Part shown: positions 1 through 10,429 of the stretch, one piece after another
How the letters are laid out: each line of letters begins with the position of its first letter
Position numbering within the stretch: position 1 is the first letter of the stretch
Source: Pleodorina starrii
Lineage: Eukaryota; Chlorophyta; Chlorophyceae; Chlamydomonadales; Volvocaceae
Assembly: GCA_030267565.1 (NCBI GenBank)
Contig: BRXU01000003.1
Coordinates: 2,898,001-2,962,000, forward strand
Length of the DNA stretch: 64,000 nucleotides
Direction: 5' to 3'
Made by a program: the position numbers and the translations under genes
The notes under the pieces: model-generated
Databases searched by the model: none
What the model was told of the DNA's origin: nothing
Seen by the model: the letters and a program-made list of their open reading frames with translations, nothing else

Positions 1-10
1 GCATGGTATG

Positions 11-326
11 TCACGGCACGGTGTGTAATGGCACGAAGCGTTGTGCGGCAACGTATGAAATTCGTACACCGAACTTACTGCGGTTGTTGAAACCGTTCCC
101 GATGGTAATGTGCAGAATGTAGTCGCACAGCTGCTCGAACGCTTCGGGTTTGGACTCTTGCAGCTCCTCGAAGGCCTTGTCATCGTTAACCTTGGCGTCG
201 CAAATCATCTTCATCCAGGCGTAGAGCAGCAATGTGATGCAGATGCCCTTGTACACGTAGGACTGGTCCAGTCCGAGCTTATAGGCGTCCTTGATCACAG
301 TGATGTTGATCCCCGCGGACATCATC
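11..326 (-). CDS. Hypothetical protein exon (partial)
   Basis: A minus-strand frame of about 100 codons reads as a compact mixed alpha-helical protein segment: a hydrophobic stretch (ITLLLYAWMKMI) followed by charged helix-like residues (KVNDDKAFEELQESKPEAFEQL). Its composition is far less biased than the GC-rich shadow frames nearby, which is why it is called. Immediately upstream on the same strand is a pyrimidine-containing stretch ending in CGCAG, a possible 3' splice site, so this may be an internal or last exon rather than a whole gene. I do not recognise the family. It lies just outside the left end of the CACTA element that begins at 535, so it may belong to a host gene or older element. 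No partner exon could be assigned with confidence. Confidence 0.3.
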
Positions 327-534
327 CTGCGACACGTCAGTGGCAGTGCAGAAGGTGAGAAGGAGTCATGGGAATCTCATTCCTATCGCCTTCAGCCATA
401 GAAGGATGGGGTGGCGGCCCCGTCCCGCCTTTGCGTGGGTGCTGGGAGAGAAAGTTTCGGCTGTCCCTCCGTTGGGGTTTTGCAGCAGCCCATGGCCAAT
501 GTCAGGGTACAGTCAGATAAAGGCACGTAACGAT

Positions 535-560
535 CACTCGGGGAAAGGCTCAGTCATAAA
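535..560 (+). repeat. Left terminal inverted repeat of CACTA element 1
   Basis: 26 bp, matching the reverse complement of 8143-8168 at 24 positions. Preceded by target-duplication bases GAT at 532-534. Confidence 0.9.
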
Positions 561-840
561 TCCATTCATATAGTGACCACCCGGTCATAATCCCAGTCAT
601 ATGGCCTGTTGGCCCAGTATGACCAGTCATACGTCCAGTCATATGTGACATCCCAGTCATAACAGCCGACTTGCAGTCATAACGTACATTTTGTACATTA
701 TGACTGTCCAGTCAATCAAGTCCGGCCAGTCATAAGCAGCCAGTCATGCCTGGGTTATCGGTCATTATGTACCAGTCATACCTGAACAGCCGGCCGGTCA
801 TAATATGTCCTTCCATTTATTATATGTGCTACCAGTCATT
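549..840 (+). repeat. Left subterminal AGTCATA repeat array
   Basis: About fifteen irregularly spaced copies of (C/G)(A/G)GTCATAA/T, mostly in one orientation with a few inverted (for example TATGACTG near 697). In CACTA elements such subterminal arrays bind the element-encoded accessory protein; that role is inferred here from the superfamily. Confidence 0.8.
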
Positions 841-864
841 TGAGAGGCTCAGAGCGGTCGTCTT

Positions 865-1610
865 GAACTTCACTAGCCAAAAACTGATACAACCATGCAG
901 TAGTACAATAATACAGCTGGAACCAACCAACTTCAGCTTCTGCAAGTGCACCAGTTCTATAAGCTCTGCCCACATAGCGTCAGTGAAGTTGCACCATAAT
1001 TATATGCAGTTCGTAACCATAACACCGCTTCATTCATTCATTCACATGGCGCTTGATTGTTGTAATGCAATGAAGTTTTAAGTGGGGTGCTGGCCTATAG
1101 AAATACAAATGCTTGCTCAACGAGCATTAACCGCAACGAGAAACGAGTTGCATATTTAGATTGAGAGCATTGACAATGCTAAGGTTGACGGCTTGACGCT
1201 AAAACGTATCCCGTTGTTTATCACAACTCACAGCAGGCTGCACGTACGTTTAGGCTGGTACACATGCTCAGGCGGCCTGGGTGGCGAGCAGCTCGGAGCT
1301 AGCTACCTGGCGTGGTCTCCCTGGACATGGCGTGTCGTGGCTGGCTGTAACATCGTGGCGCTAGCGGCCGGGAGAGGACTTGGCTGGTGTCAGCAGCTCA
1401 GGGCAGCTCGCACAAATTGCTCTTTCAAGTGAGTATGGCCGTCGCTTCTCGGGACGAGAGCACTTTGTGCGTGTTCGCAAGCCTTAACAGCCCGTGTGTG
1501 ATAGCACGCAGCCTTTAAGGGTACTCGTCGCATACGGTGGTTTTTACCGCCATATAACTCTGGACATGGTCCTGTGCGTATGTCTGTCTAGTATTGTCCA
1601 CCGTATGGGG
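865..1610. other. Element 1 left interior, no gene recognised
   Basis: Mixed-composition unique sequence between the subterminal array and the first G-rich block. Open frames are short and unconvincing, and no domain or RNA gene was recognised. Confidence 0.4.
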
Positions 1611-1611
1611 G

Positions 1612-1890
1612 CTGTATGGGCCAAAAACGGACGCAACATGTTGTGGATCGAAGCTGGTGATGCCAAAGATGGCAGCACCACTGCCCCGGCGGGGGTGGCG
1701 GCACAACTAACGGGGGTGGCGGCACCGGGGGGGGTGATTAGAATGGCCCGGAGTGAGGGAACGCAACATAGTTACCTGGGATATTACCTGAGGATTACCG
1801 GAGGGGGTGGCGGCACAACTGCTGGCGGCGGCTGCAACCAATCAATGCACCAGCAGCAGTGCCGCGGCCGGTGGGCTGTAAGCCGGAGTG
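1612..1890 (+). repeat. Direct repeat copy 1 (pairs with 5565-5915)
   Basis: Shared landmarks in the same order: GGCCAAAAACGGACGCAACA near 1618, GTGGATCGAAG near 1641, GGCGGCACAACTGCTGGC near 1810 and GTGCCGCGGCCGGTGGGCTG near 1860. The second copy carries the same blocks with small substitutions and extra filler. The pair brackets about 3.7 kb of element 1. Confidence 0.65.
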
Positions 1891-1894
1891 GGGC

Positions 1895-2265
1895 AGGGCG
1901 GGGCGGAGCGGGGACGAGACGGGCGGGGCGGATAGGGGAGGGCGCACGGTGGGGCGGGCCGGGGCAGGGCGGAATGGGGCGGGCTAGGGGGTGACCAAGG
2001 CTGGGAGGGGCACTGCGGGGTGGGGCTGGGCGGAGTGGGACGGGGTGGGGCGGGGCAGGGCGGAGCAGGGCATGGGGGAGCGGTACGGGTATGGGCAAAA
2101 AAAAGATACCGCAGCGGGTCGGGGTGTTGCAGGGTGGGTCGGGGCGGGACGGGGCAGGGCGGGGAAGGGGCAGGCCGGGATGGGGCAGGGCGGGGCGGAG
2201 CGGGGCGGGGCAGGGAATGGAATGGAAGGGTGAGGCGGGCAGGGCGGGACGGGATGGAACGGGGC
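1895..2265 (+). repeat. G-rich GGGGC(A)GGGC-type low-complexity block
   Basis: Degenerate iteration of GGGGCGGGGC/GGGGCAGGGC on the plus strand. Long proline/arginine or glycine/arginine frames cross it on both strands, but they are by-products of the repeat and not genes. Confidence 0.75.
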
Positions 2266-2784
2266 AGCTGCCCAGGTGTGCGGGCCACTTGTGCAGCGCT
2301 GTCTCGCCCCAAGTGTCAAGCAGCGCCCCCTTTCCCTTCCCCGGGCCCGGGGTGTTGTCCCGTCGGGGTTCGGGTGCAGGTCTGGGCGCCAGTTGTGGGT
2401 GCATCTGTTCTGAGGGGTTCGGCTGTGCGCCCAGGGCCCGAGTCTCTGTTCTGAGTGAGCAGGCTGCGCGCCCAGGGCCAGAGTCCCGTCACGGTTCGAG
2501 GGTTCGGCGTCGCGCCGGCTGCAGGCGTGCTTCTTGCGGGGGTCCGGGTCTGGTGCATGGGGTGGGGGCGTCCGTGGTCGGTTGTCAAGTCTAGGTCTGG
2601 TTTGCACCCAAGAACTCACTTTCTTTCGCCGCCGTGCAGCTGCTAGGTTTGGGGTGTGATGCCTGCTTGCCTGCTCTCGACCTTGCTTTTTCTCTGGTGA
2701 CGATGCCACCTGCTCACATCTTTTTGCTGCCCTGCTACTCCACCGTCATCCGTTCCGCGGCCGTGCAGCCGCCGCACCGTCAAC

Positions 2785-3250
2785 CTCCTCGGTAACAGAA
2801 AGAAAAAGAAAAAGAAAGAAAGAAAGAAAAGAAAGTTTACACTGGACCGTAAGCCCGAGCGTGGGTTAAGGGAACAGACTGATGCCTCTTCGGCGGGTAC
2901 TTTCAGCCCATTACCGCGGTGACCGCCTTTTTGACTAAGATGGGTTGCTTCTCCCACCCACTCCGTGTCTGGGCTCCGTCTCACTCGGATCACATCTGGG
3001 TACCCGCACGCACTTTTCCCAGATATGCCAGACACATCATTGTTGAACATTCAACCGTGATGAGTTCTACCAGTGCAGGGGACAGGGACATGGCTAAAGA
3101 GCCATGCGATCACCTGCTGTTCGTTCCCACACCAAGGCCCCCATCGGTCACCCAGCCCTCTGCGAAGGCCGGGATCGAACTGGTGACCTCTCGGTCACCA
3201 ATTTAGTGCCCTAACTCTCAGGCACTCCTAGGGGATCTCCTCGGTAACAG
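2785..3250 (-). mobile_element. tRNA-headed SINE with 14-bp target duplication
   Basis: The same 14-mer, CTCCTCGGTAACAG, flanks the unit at 2785-2798 and 3237-3250. Reading the minus strand from 3236, the head resembles a Ser/Leu-type tRNA: AGTGCCTGAGAGTTAGGGCA corresponds to the D-arm/A-box region, and about 40 nt later CCAGTTCGATCCCGG is a good B box and T arm. The body (~350 bp) ends in a CTTT-rich tail at 2834-2799. Exact target duplication, pol III promoter-like head and simple-repeat tail together define a SINE; its partner LINE is not evident. It is nested in element 1, because the homologous stretch of element 2 near 13,910-13,930 lacks it. Confidence 0.82.
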
Positions 3251-3289
3251 GTATATTTGATCAGTATCAGTGACTCTGGCTTCCTCCCA

Positions 3290-5430
3290 TCGCCATTGCG
3301 CCGAATGCTCTAACCCCCATCCCTACTGGATAATGTGGCTGTGCACGGGTCCAGGGTGCGCACGGGCAGCAGCAGCTGCATGGCAGGCGTGGCCGCCCTG
3401 TGCAGCCTGCAGGTAAGCGTGGGGACGGGTGAGGGCAATAGCGATGCGTCGTGCTTCCGGCTGTGCATGGGGGCAGGTAGCCGGGCCTGCGGCTGATACT
3501 GGTGAGGCTGCGTGCCGGGCTGCGGGCACTTCTGTGTCGAGGGCAGGGATGTACCGGATCGCGGGCAGGGGCAGGCATGTGGCCTGGATCCGCCCACCGC
3601 AAACCGGGTAGCGGCGGTCCGTTGACCCAGGTGTGTGAGCCCTGTTGTACAGCACTGTCGTGACCCTAGCGTCCAACAGCGTCCCCCTTTCCCCCTGCCG
3701 TACAACGCCGATAGCATGGATGCGTCGCCGGATTGCAAGGTTCAGGGATGTGCAGCGAGCACGTGCTGGTGGACGTTCGTTAAGTAACGTGCCCCTTCCA
3801 CACTTCCACAGGAGCTGGGTGCCACATCGGGGGCACGTTCAGCAGCTGGGCAAGGTACTAGGCCGGGCACGATATCATTTCAAGCCCTGCACCGTAGCCG
3901 GGCAGGGTGAGGTGTGTTGAGCTTCGGCAGCCGGTCCGGTGTTTGTCAACACCCTCAACAAGGATCTCCATGTCCAGGATTTCAAGCTTCCGACCGCTGA
4001 CGGCGGGGCTTCACTGTCGTACAAATGGCTGGACGCCGGGGTATGGGTTGGGTTGGGTCGGGTGGGTCTTAGATACACAAGCTGGGGTGGTAGCAAGTTC
4101 GAGATTCACCACCACTGGGATGGCACGACGAAGGCGCGGCAAGCTGCCGCGTTGGCAGTGGTAATGACAACTGAGCCGACTGAGCTGGGAGTTGTGGAGG
4201 TGGGGCGGGGGAGGGTGGGGCTGGGTGGGGCCGCGGCGAGGCGGGGCGGGGCGGGGAGGTGCCGGGGCTGGGCTGGGCGAGGCACAGCGGGGCGAGGCAC
4301 GACGGGGCGCGGCCGGGCCGGGCGAGGTGGGGCTGGGCTGGGCGAGGCACGGCGGGGGAGGGCCGGGTACGGCGGGGTAGGGAGGGCCGGGGCGGGTCTG
4401 TGCAGGGCAGGGTGAGGCACGGCGGGCCGGGGCCTGGCCGGGCCGGGGCTGGGCGTGGCAGGGCAAAGCTGGGTAGGGCATGGCTGGGCGAGGCACAGCG
4501 GGTCGGGGTTGGGTCGGGGCTGGGCTGGGCAGGGCTGGGCGAGGCACGGCGGTGGAGGGCCGGGGACGGCGGGGTGGGGCGGGGCAGAGCGGGGACGGGC
4601 GGTTTATCCACGTAAAGGCGCGAGCCAATGAACGGATCTCCATGTCCAGGATTTCAAGCTTCACTGTCGTTCCAAAGGCTGGACGCCGGGGTTTGGGTTG
4701 AGTCGGGTGGAGCGCCTTGCTGGATGCTGCGGCAGGGTTGCTTGCCCCCGTCTGCCTTCGGACTCGAGTGGGTGCCTTTGATCTTGACAGGCTAGTTGCC
4801 GTGGGCTCTACTTATATTAAGAAGGGCTCGGTGATTGACTATGGACACGGTTTGGCCAGTCGCATTTTTGTTGCTTGCCGCTCAGCGGCAGCCCCTTCCA
4901 GCAGCACACATGCATCCCCACTGCTGGCAGCCGGCGGCAAGCCTCCCCTGTGCCTGACCATGCAAACCCAGCCACCGATTACCCTCGGCGCCCACCACCC
5001 CGACTTGACATACAGGGCGCCACATCAGCAGCGTGTGTGCAGTGCAGGGGCAGGCTTGCCGCTGTGCACTTGGCCCATGGCCTCATGTAACGGTTTCACT
5101 CTTGTGTGGGCGACACTCTCTGCCTGTCGAAAGGGCAGATGAAGCCACTGTACTCGAAAAAGGTTTCGTCGGTGCAGCCAAGGGAGGTATAGTCTGCTGC
5201 CCACAGCGTCCCTTGAGGTGCCAACGCGACAGCTTGCCGCGCCTTCGTCGTGCCATCCCAGTGGCGGTGCATCTCATACTCACTACAACCCCGGTTTGTG
5301 TTTTTAACGTGCGCGCCGTTGCTTGCAAGCTTATTACCCGCTTCCCTTGCTTTGCAGATAGCTCACAGGTTACGTGTTTGCATCACAAATCCGCTTGGTG
5401 CCATGGACTGGTAAAAGCAGCCAGCAGCTA
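3290..5430 (+). repeat. Element 1 core sequence shared with element 2
   Basis: Non-coding, modular sequence homologous in inverted orientation to about 12,060-13,880 and in part directly to 10,430-11,000 of the neighbouring element. Landmarks: CCGACCGCTGACGGCGGGGC near 3990, TCGTACAAATGGCTGGACGC near 4017 and a GTGTGTGCAGTGCAGGGGCA tract near 5033. It includes a G-rich block at 4190-4610. No real reading frame is supported; the longest frames coincide with the G-rich repeats. Confidence 0.7.
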
Positions 5431-5564
5431 GCAGGGTTTCACACCACCCCGGCGGTGCAGCCAGCAGTGTGTTGTGTCAATCCTACAGCCCACCAGCTGT
5501 TGCACGTCTGCTGGGGGCCCGGTGGGGGGCAGGGCGGGGCGGGGTTGCATTGCTCCTGTGCAGG

Positions 5565-5915
5565 CCAAAAAACGGATGCAACACGCTGTGGATCGAAGTT
5601 GGCAATGCCGAAGTTTAGGGGGCCCGGCGGGGGGGGATTAGGGGGCCCAGAAGGAGGGCCGGGGGCACCGTGGGGGGCTAGGTGGTGGTTGGCCTGGGCG
5701 GGGGTCCTGTGTGGGGTGGGGCCGAGAGCCGCTGCTGGTGGTGGCAGGAGCGACACTGCTGCCGGCGCGCGGTGGCGCCGCTGCTGACAGTGGCAGTGCC
5801 GAAGCCGCGGGGCCGTGGGGGCCGCGGGGCCGCGGGGGTGGCGGCACAACTGCTGGCAGCGGCGGCAACCAATGCACCCGCAGCCGTGCCGCGGCCGGTG
5901 GGCTGTAAGCCCCGT
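5565..5915 (+). repeat. Direct repeat copy 2 (pairs with 1612-1890)
   Basis: Carries the same ordered landmarks as the copy at 1612-1890, ending GTGCCGCGGCCGGTGGGCTG near 5888. It has additional G-rich filler (5620-5850). Confidence 0.65.
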
Positions 5916-6084
5916 CTGGATTGTCACAGCACACCGGCCGCCGGGATGGTGTGCAACCCGCGACTGATTTGTGATGCATCCCAACAGAAAGTGCTGGCTG
6001 GTGCTGTGGACTGCTACAAGCAAACAACAGCCGAGTTGCACACCACCCAGGCCACCCTAGGCCAGCAGGATGATACAAAGTGAG

Positions 6085-6990
6085 CTTAGTTTTAGAGGAT
6101 TAACAAATGTGATTATTTCCCGTTATGCACGTTGGTAAAATGTGTAATGGGCTCCTGCACTGCATGTACGATTGCTGGTCCATAAGCAATCGTACATGCC
6201 GATGAAATAACAAACTTTCACAAAACAAACAGCTTGTCTCATGTTCTTATATTTATATATGAATTACTGGATTCAATAATGGTGAAAGCATGAGAAATAC
6301 CTTGTACAGAAGCCCCGTTAACATCGCTGATGTCTGGTTACGGCCAATCCTGCCTTCCTTTCGCTCTGATATATAACATTTTACATAAATAGTCATACAG
6401 AATGGTTCATTTTACTTGTGCTTGACGATACATGTCTGTTGGCTGCTGGCTGCTAGTAACAACAGTCAAACATAAGGTCAGCGAGGCAAGAAATTGTAAA
6501 TCTGTTGGCCGTATGCCTTGCTGCAATCATCTATCATTCCCTATGTGCTACAGGATGCATTGGGCACTTCAGGGAGCTCATAGTTCCCGGTGTGCAGACC
6601 AGCGTCGTCGGCATGGATGCGTGCTTCTACTGTGGATGAAGCTTATCCATTGGACTATCTTCCAGTCATCACGTTCGTGCGTATAATTGATTGTATTTGT
6701 AACGGACATATTTCGTCAACCTTGTTATCTCTGTTTGCTTACATCCTGTACCCATCCATTTGTGAATCTCACAGAGGTGCAGTAGTTAGGATGGACCTGA
6801 TTGTAAAGTTTTCATGTCCACATGTCGCATATGGATGGTCAGTTTGACTGCTTTACGGCCCCATGTCTGTCCTTGCCCCGCCCTAGCCCTCCATGCTGGG
6901 TGGTCCTCCCTTGATTCACCCTCTCCCTACCTCCCTTGCCTCACTCTTGGCAAGAGTAGACTTGCTAGGAGCTATTGGCCTTCGGAGTGG
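6085..6990. other. AT-richer unique interior of element 1, no gene recognised
   Basis: A compositionally distinct stretch with many T/A runs. The best frames (about 85 codons at 6432-6686 and 6590-6847) have no recognisable domain and no supporting splice structure. Confidence 0.4.
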
Positions 6991-7004
6991 CTCCTGGTGG
7001 CTGG

Positions 7005-7262
7005 GAGCTAGCGGCCTTGGAGAGGACTGGTTTGGAGCTAGCGGCCTTGGAGAGGACTGGTGTGGAGCTAGCGGCCCTGGAGAGGACTGGTGTGGAGCTA
7101 GCGGCCAAGGAGAGGACCGGTGTGGAGCTAGCGGCCTTGGAGAGGACTGGTGTGGAGCTAGCGGCCCTGGAGAGGACCGGTGTGGAGCTAGCGGCCTTGG
7201 AGAGGACTGGTGTGGAGCTAGCGGCCTTGGAGAGGACTGGCGTGGAGCTAGCGGCCCTGGAG
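7005..7262 (+). repeat. 30-bp tandem minisatellite (~8 copies)
   Basis: The unit reads GGAGCTAGCGGCCTTGGAGA then GGACTGGTGT, repeated with scattered C/T and A/G variants. The period of 30 keeps all frames open, giving repetitive peptides on both strands; not regarded as coding. Confidence 0.9.
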
Positions 7263-7560
7263 TGGACATACTTGGAGCTTGGGAGGTTCCCATTTCCACT
7301 GTAAGTTGTGCCAGCCCCACATCTCCACTACTGTCCCCAGTGCAGCTCTTCCGATCGTAGGCCTGGCCTGACCTTCCCACCTTCCCACCTTCCCACCTTC
7401 TCACCTACCTATTGCTACACTGCTAGTCATGTGTGTTACTATCACAATGGCAGTAGTATTGCACTCCACTTTAGCCAAGAATCATTAAGTATCCACCAGC
7501 AAGAGGCAGAACCGGTGGTTGTTACTACCATTGAATGAGGTTTGGGCCTCCAGTTCGGTG

Positions 7561-7780
7561 CAGGCGGGGAATGACTGCGCCGAGTCATAGTGTGCAGCTG
7601 CGGGTCATGGGGCGCAGGCGGGGAATGACTGCGCCGAGTCATAGTGTGCAGCTGCGGGTCATGGGGCGCAAGCGGGGAATGACTGCGCCGAGTCATAGTG
7701 TGCAGCTGCGGGTCATGGGGTGCAGGCGGGGAATGACTGCGCCGAGTCATAGCGTGCAGCTGTGGGTCATGGGGTGCAGA
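7561..7780 (+). repeat. 54-bp tandem minisatellite (4 copies) with subterminal motif
   Basis: Each unit contains GGGGAATGACTGCGCCGAGT, CATAGTGTGCAGCTG and CGGGTCATGGGG. It embeds the AATGACT/GAGTCATA word typical of this element's ends, so it looks like an amplified part of the right subterminal region. Confidence 0.88.
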
Positions 7781-7794
7781 CGCGCTAGCAGAAC

Positions 7795-8142
7795 ATGGAT
7801 GCAGAAAATGACTGAGATGACAGAATGACTGCACGGAATGACTGGAAATCACACGGAATGACTGGCAATCAGTCATAATGTAGCATCCCAGTCATATCCC
7901 CGTCCCACGGAGACACGTTATGACTCGTTTTCAGTCATAATTCCAGTCATAAATGCAGTCATAAACAATATGACTGGGCTTTATATGACTGGCCCCAGTC
8001 ATATCGGGTGCTGTCCCTGACCGCTTTCCATGACCAGGGGAGCACGTTATGACTGGGTTTATGACTGGGAATATGACTGGCGCCCCCTTTATGACTGGGT
8101 TTATGACTGGGTGTATGACTGGGATTATGACCGAGATGACGC
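7795..8142 (-). repeat. Right subterminal AGTCATA/TATGACT repeat array
   Basis: Many copies of TATGACTGG, predominantly inverted relative to the left end towards the terminus, with AGTCATA-oriented copies further in (7865-7970). This mirror arrangement supports the CACTA assignment. Confidence 0.82.
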
Positions 8143-8168
8143 TTTATGACTGGGCCTTTTCCCGAGTG
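8143..8168 (-). repeat. Right terminal inverted repeat of CACTA element 1
   Basis: Reads, on the minus strand, CACTCGGGAAAAGGCCCAGT and then CATAAA. Followed by GAT at 8169-8171, identical to the bases before the left end. Confidence 0.9.
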
Positions 8169-8400
8169 GATACACGCACCTGATTACCCAGACCGGCACG
8201 ATCTTGGCGAATGCTGGCTTCCTGCTGATGTTCGACCAGACGGGCGTGTACTTGATCGGGACTGACGAAGGCCTGTCCAGCGGCACGGCGCCTGCACTGG
8301 AGCCGCGGCTGTCACTGTGGGTGGGACGGCACGACGGGACAGCAGTAGTGTTGGTGGTACTCTTACTTTCCCAAAATGTATTATTATAATTCTAATGAAC
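8169..8400 (+). other. Flanking sequence right of element 1
   Basis: Begins with the GAT target duplication. A plus-strand frame without stops (ILANAGFLLMFDQTG, then GVYLIGTDEGLSSGTAPAL) spans it and may be a piece of an exon. Removing element 1 does not extend this frame leftward, because a TAA appears, so coding is only a possibility. Confidence 0.25.
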
Positions 8401-8890
8401 AATTGAAACGTAAATGGCGCGTATCCCGCAATAGTGAAGCCCAAACCAACCCTTCGTACCCGCCACGGCGGGCTTTTTCCACGCACTTGCCCAACGTCGC
8501 GGGCTCCGCGCCACCGTCGGCGAAGATCGCAGTCACGACCATGAAGGCATAGAAAGCGGGCATTTTCTCCTACGAGAGGGCCGAATTCGGGCGTGCGACA
8601 AAGTGCATAGTTGACAAAGCATGCATGCATGGTCGATCGGCGACCAAGCCACAGCGAACGTTGATCCAATCATGTGCCCACCTTTTCCAGCATTTCAATG
8701 GCCATATCTCGTGTATTCTTCAGCATGGCTGCCGCCAAGACCTTGTATCCCACGCCTCTGCGGGACAGCAGCTCTGATAGAGCGCGTGTCGGGCCCTCGC
8801 CCAGGGCGTCCCGAATCCCTGCTGGAATATCGGTGGCTATCTCACGCCTTAATGATGCATAATGGCTGGGCCCAGAGCTGCGCCCAGGCG
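8400..8890 (-). CDS. Hypothetical protein exon(s), partial, between the two transposons
   Basis: Two minus-strand frames look protein-like. One, roughly 8890-8670, contains EIATDIPAGIRDALGEG and RALSELLSRRGVGYKVLAAA, then KNTRDMAIEMLEKVGT before a stop. The other, about 8560-8395, begins MPAFYAFMVVTAIFADGG and continues KCVEKARRGGYEGLVWASLL. Amphipathic helix-like composition and a stop in a sensible place suggest real exons of a small gene, but the joining intron and a start cannot be fixed and no family is recognised. The island is flanked by two intact transposon ends, so it is probably the pre-insertion locus. It could equally be a remnant of an older element. Confidence 0.28.
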
Positions 8891-9003
8891 GACCGCGGAC
8901 TTGGTCAAAGGTCCCCCGCTCGCGCTGGGGCTCCTCCCGACCGCGCCAGTTGTCATCGGGTTCTTCAAGGTCAAGGTGTTCATATCACTCTGGGAAAAAG
9001 TTT

Positions 9004-9461
9004 CCTTCGTAAATGACACCGGCTTCGTATTTCAGTTCCGGGGGGTCGAACGAAGGATCTTGGGGCTTCGTATAGGGCCATGTCCGGGCACACCCAAAGT
9101 TACGAAGTTCGATCAGTGAAACCCGAACGAAGGTGGCACCAAAAACGCAACTTTCAAAATAACTTGAGAACATAATTATAACACGATCATAATCCCTTGG
9201 TAGATAACCTGGACCTGTTTGCAAACAGTGCGCCATCGGACGTCCTTCGTATTTCGGGTAGCCTGTTTACGAGGCAACTTGGATTTTCGTTCGACCTCAC
9301 CTGTATTGCCACAGCTATGTTGTTATAATGATTTGTTTTTATGATTGTGTTTGTTTTACAATATGTACACATGTCAGCATGGTCCAAAGTGTCCATTCGT
9401 TGAACTGGTTAGCCATCCATAAACGCAGCAGCGGCAATACGAAGCCTTGGCGATACGAAAC
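9004..9461 (+). repeat. Left subterminal CTTCGTA/TACGAAG array of element 2
   Basis: About ten copies of CTTCGTA or its complement (e.g. near 9004, 9023, 9066, 9101, 9244 and 9438), several extended as CGAACGAAGG. Expected accessory-protein binding region by analogy with other CACTA elements. Confidence 0.78.
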
Positions 9462-9639
9462 CTTGTTGAGACGTCGCCCTTGACTTAATGTCCAAATACC
9501 TTATCATTTATTCATTTAGGAACTGTAACCACGCCATAGTTTTACTAAGACGTCCCCATCCTCGTGGCCCTGCACCTGCAGCAGTCATCGACCTCGTTCA
9601 TTGATGGGCGGCGGCAGTGTGGCAGTTGTAGCGTGAACA

Positions 9640-10230
9640 CTTAGGCATATGTCGATGCCGCGGTATTGCTACGACTGCGGGGACGCGGGCACGGGCGCGG
9701 CCGCGGGCCGCGGGGAAGCCGTGCGGCCGCGGCCACCTTCTCGGCCGTGGGGAGGCCGCACGGCCGCGGCTTCTCTCCTTTGAGCGGCGCCAACAGACGG
9801 CCCCAAAACAACGAACTCCGTCAGTTCTTGAATGTCCAAGAACATCCAAGAACCGCCAGTTCTTGAATGCTTTTGGCCCGGTCTTTTGGCGGCGTCCTGG
9901 TCTGGCGGCGTCCTGGTCTGGCGGCACCATGGGCCGCGGTCGCGGGCGGCCCGCGGCGGCCGCGGTCGTGGCCGCGACGCGCGGCGCGCGCGCGCGGGCC
10001 AGCGGGCCAGCGCGCCCGCGGCCCGCGGCCGCGGGGCGGCGGCCGCCGGCCGGCGGCCGGTCGCGGGGCGGCGGCTGCCGGCCGGCGGCGGGTCGCGGGG
10101 CGGCGGCCGCCGGCCGGCGGCCGGTCGTGGGCCGGGCCGCAGCGGGCCCGGCCGCCGGTCGCGGGCCCGGCCACCGCGGCCCAGCGGGCGGCCCGCGGGT
10201 CCCGCGTCCCTTCCGTGTTCGTCCGCGGGT
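9640..10230. repeat. Extremely GC-rich block (CGCGGCCG words)
   Basis: Between about 9,930 and 10,210 nearly every base is G or C, in iterated GCCGGCCGGCGGCCGG-like words that are close to self-complementary. A short direct duplication, GGCGTCCTGGTCTGGCGGC, sits at 9892-9925, and CAAGAAC/CCAGTTCTTGAATG repeats flank it. Frames across it are open on both strands and not taken as genes. Confidence 0.7.
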
Positions 10231-10429
10231 GTCCTGAAACTAGGCACGGTTAAGTGCTGCTCCGACAACAGTGACTGTGTTGGCACGGCAGCGGCAGTGT
10301 GGCTTTGTTGATTAGAATTGGCCATCCCGGAGTGCACCGCTGCCGCACTTCCCCCACACACCCTCCCTTCCCCACCTGAGTCCGCCAACCAGTGCCACAC
10401 CTAATCCTGAACCGAGGGAAAGGACCTGC

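Larger units (their letters stand above)
535..8168. mobile_element. CACTA/EnSpm-type DNA transposon 1, apparently non-autonomous (7,634 bp)
   Basis: The ends are imperfect inverted repeats of 26 bp: the left begins CACTCGGGGAAAGGCTCAGT and the right, read on the other strand, CACTCGGGAAAAGGCCCAGT, with 2 mismatches over 26. Both are flanked by the trinucleotide GAT (532-534 and 8169-8171). Termini starting CACT, 3-bp target duplications and arrays of short subterminal motifs in direct and inverted orientation are hallmarks of the CACTA (EnSpm/CMC) superfamily. The subterminal motif here is AGTCATA, dense at 549-840 and 7795-8160. No transposase-like frame was found inside. The interior is G-rich filler, a ~280-bp direct repeat, a SINE and two minisatellites. 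The class call rests on the ends and target duplication, seen directly; mobilisation in trans is inferred. Confidence 0.87.

Noticed and set aside
2799..3236. Functional tRNA gene
   Set aside because: The tRNA-like head is degenerate and continues into a SINE body with a simple-repeat tail and target duplication.
7005..7262. Repeat protein gene in the 30-bp minisatellite
   Set aside because: The 30-bp period keeps every frame open; the peptides are low-complexity on both strands with no flanking coding signal.
535..8168. Helitron or LTR retrotransposon
   Set aside because: Inverted ends, a 3-bp duplication and subterminal arrays fit CACTA. The internal direct repeats are not terminal and no integrase, RT or helicase frame is present.
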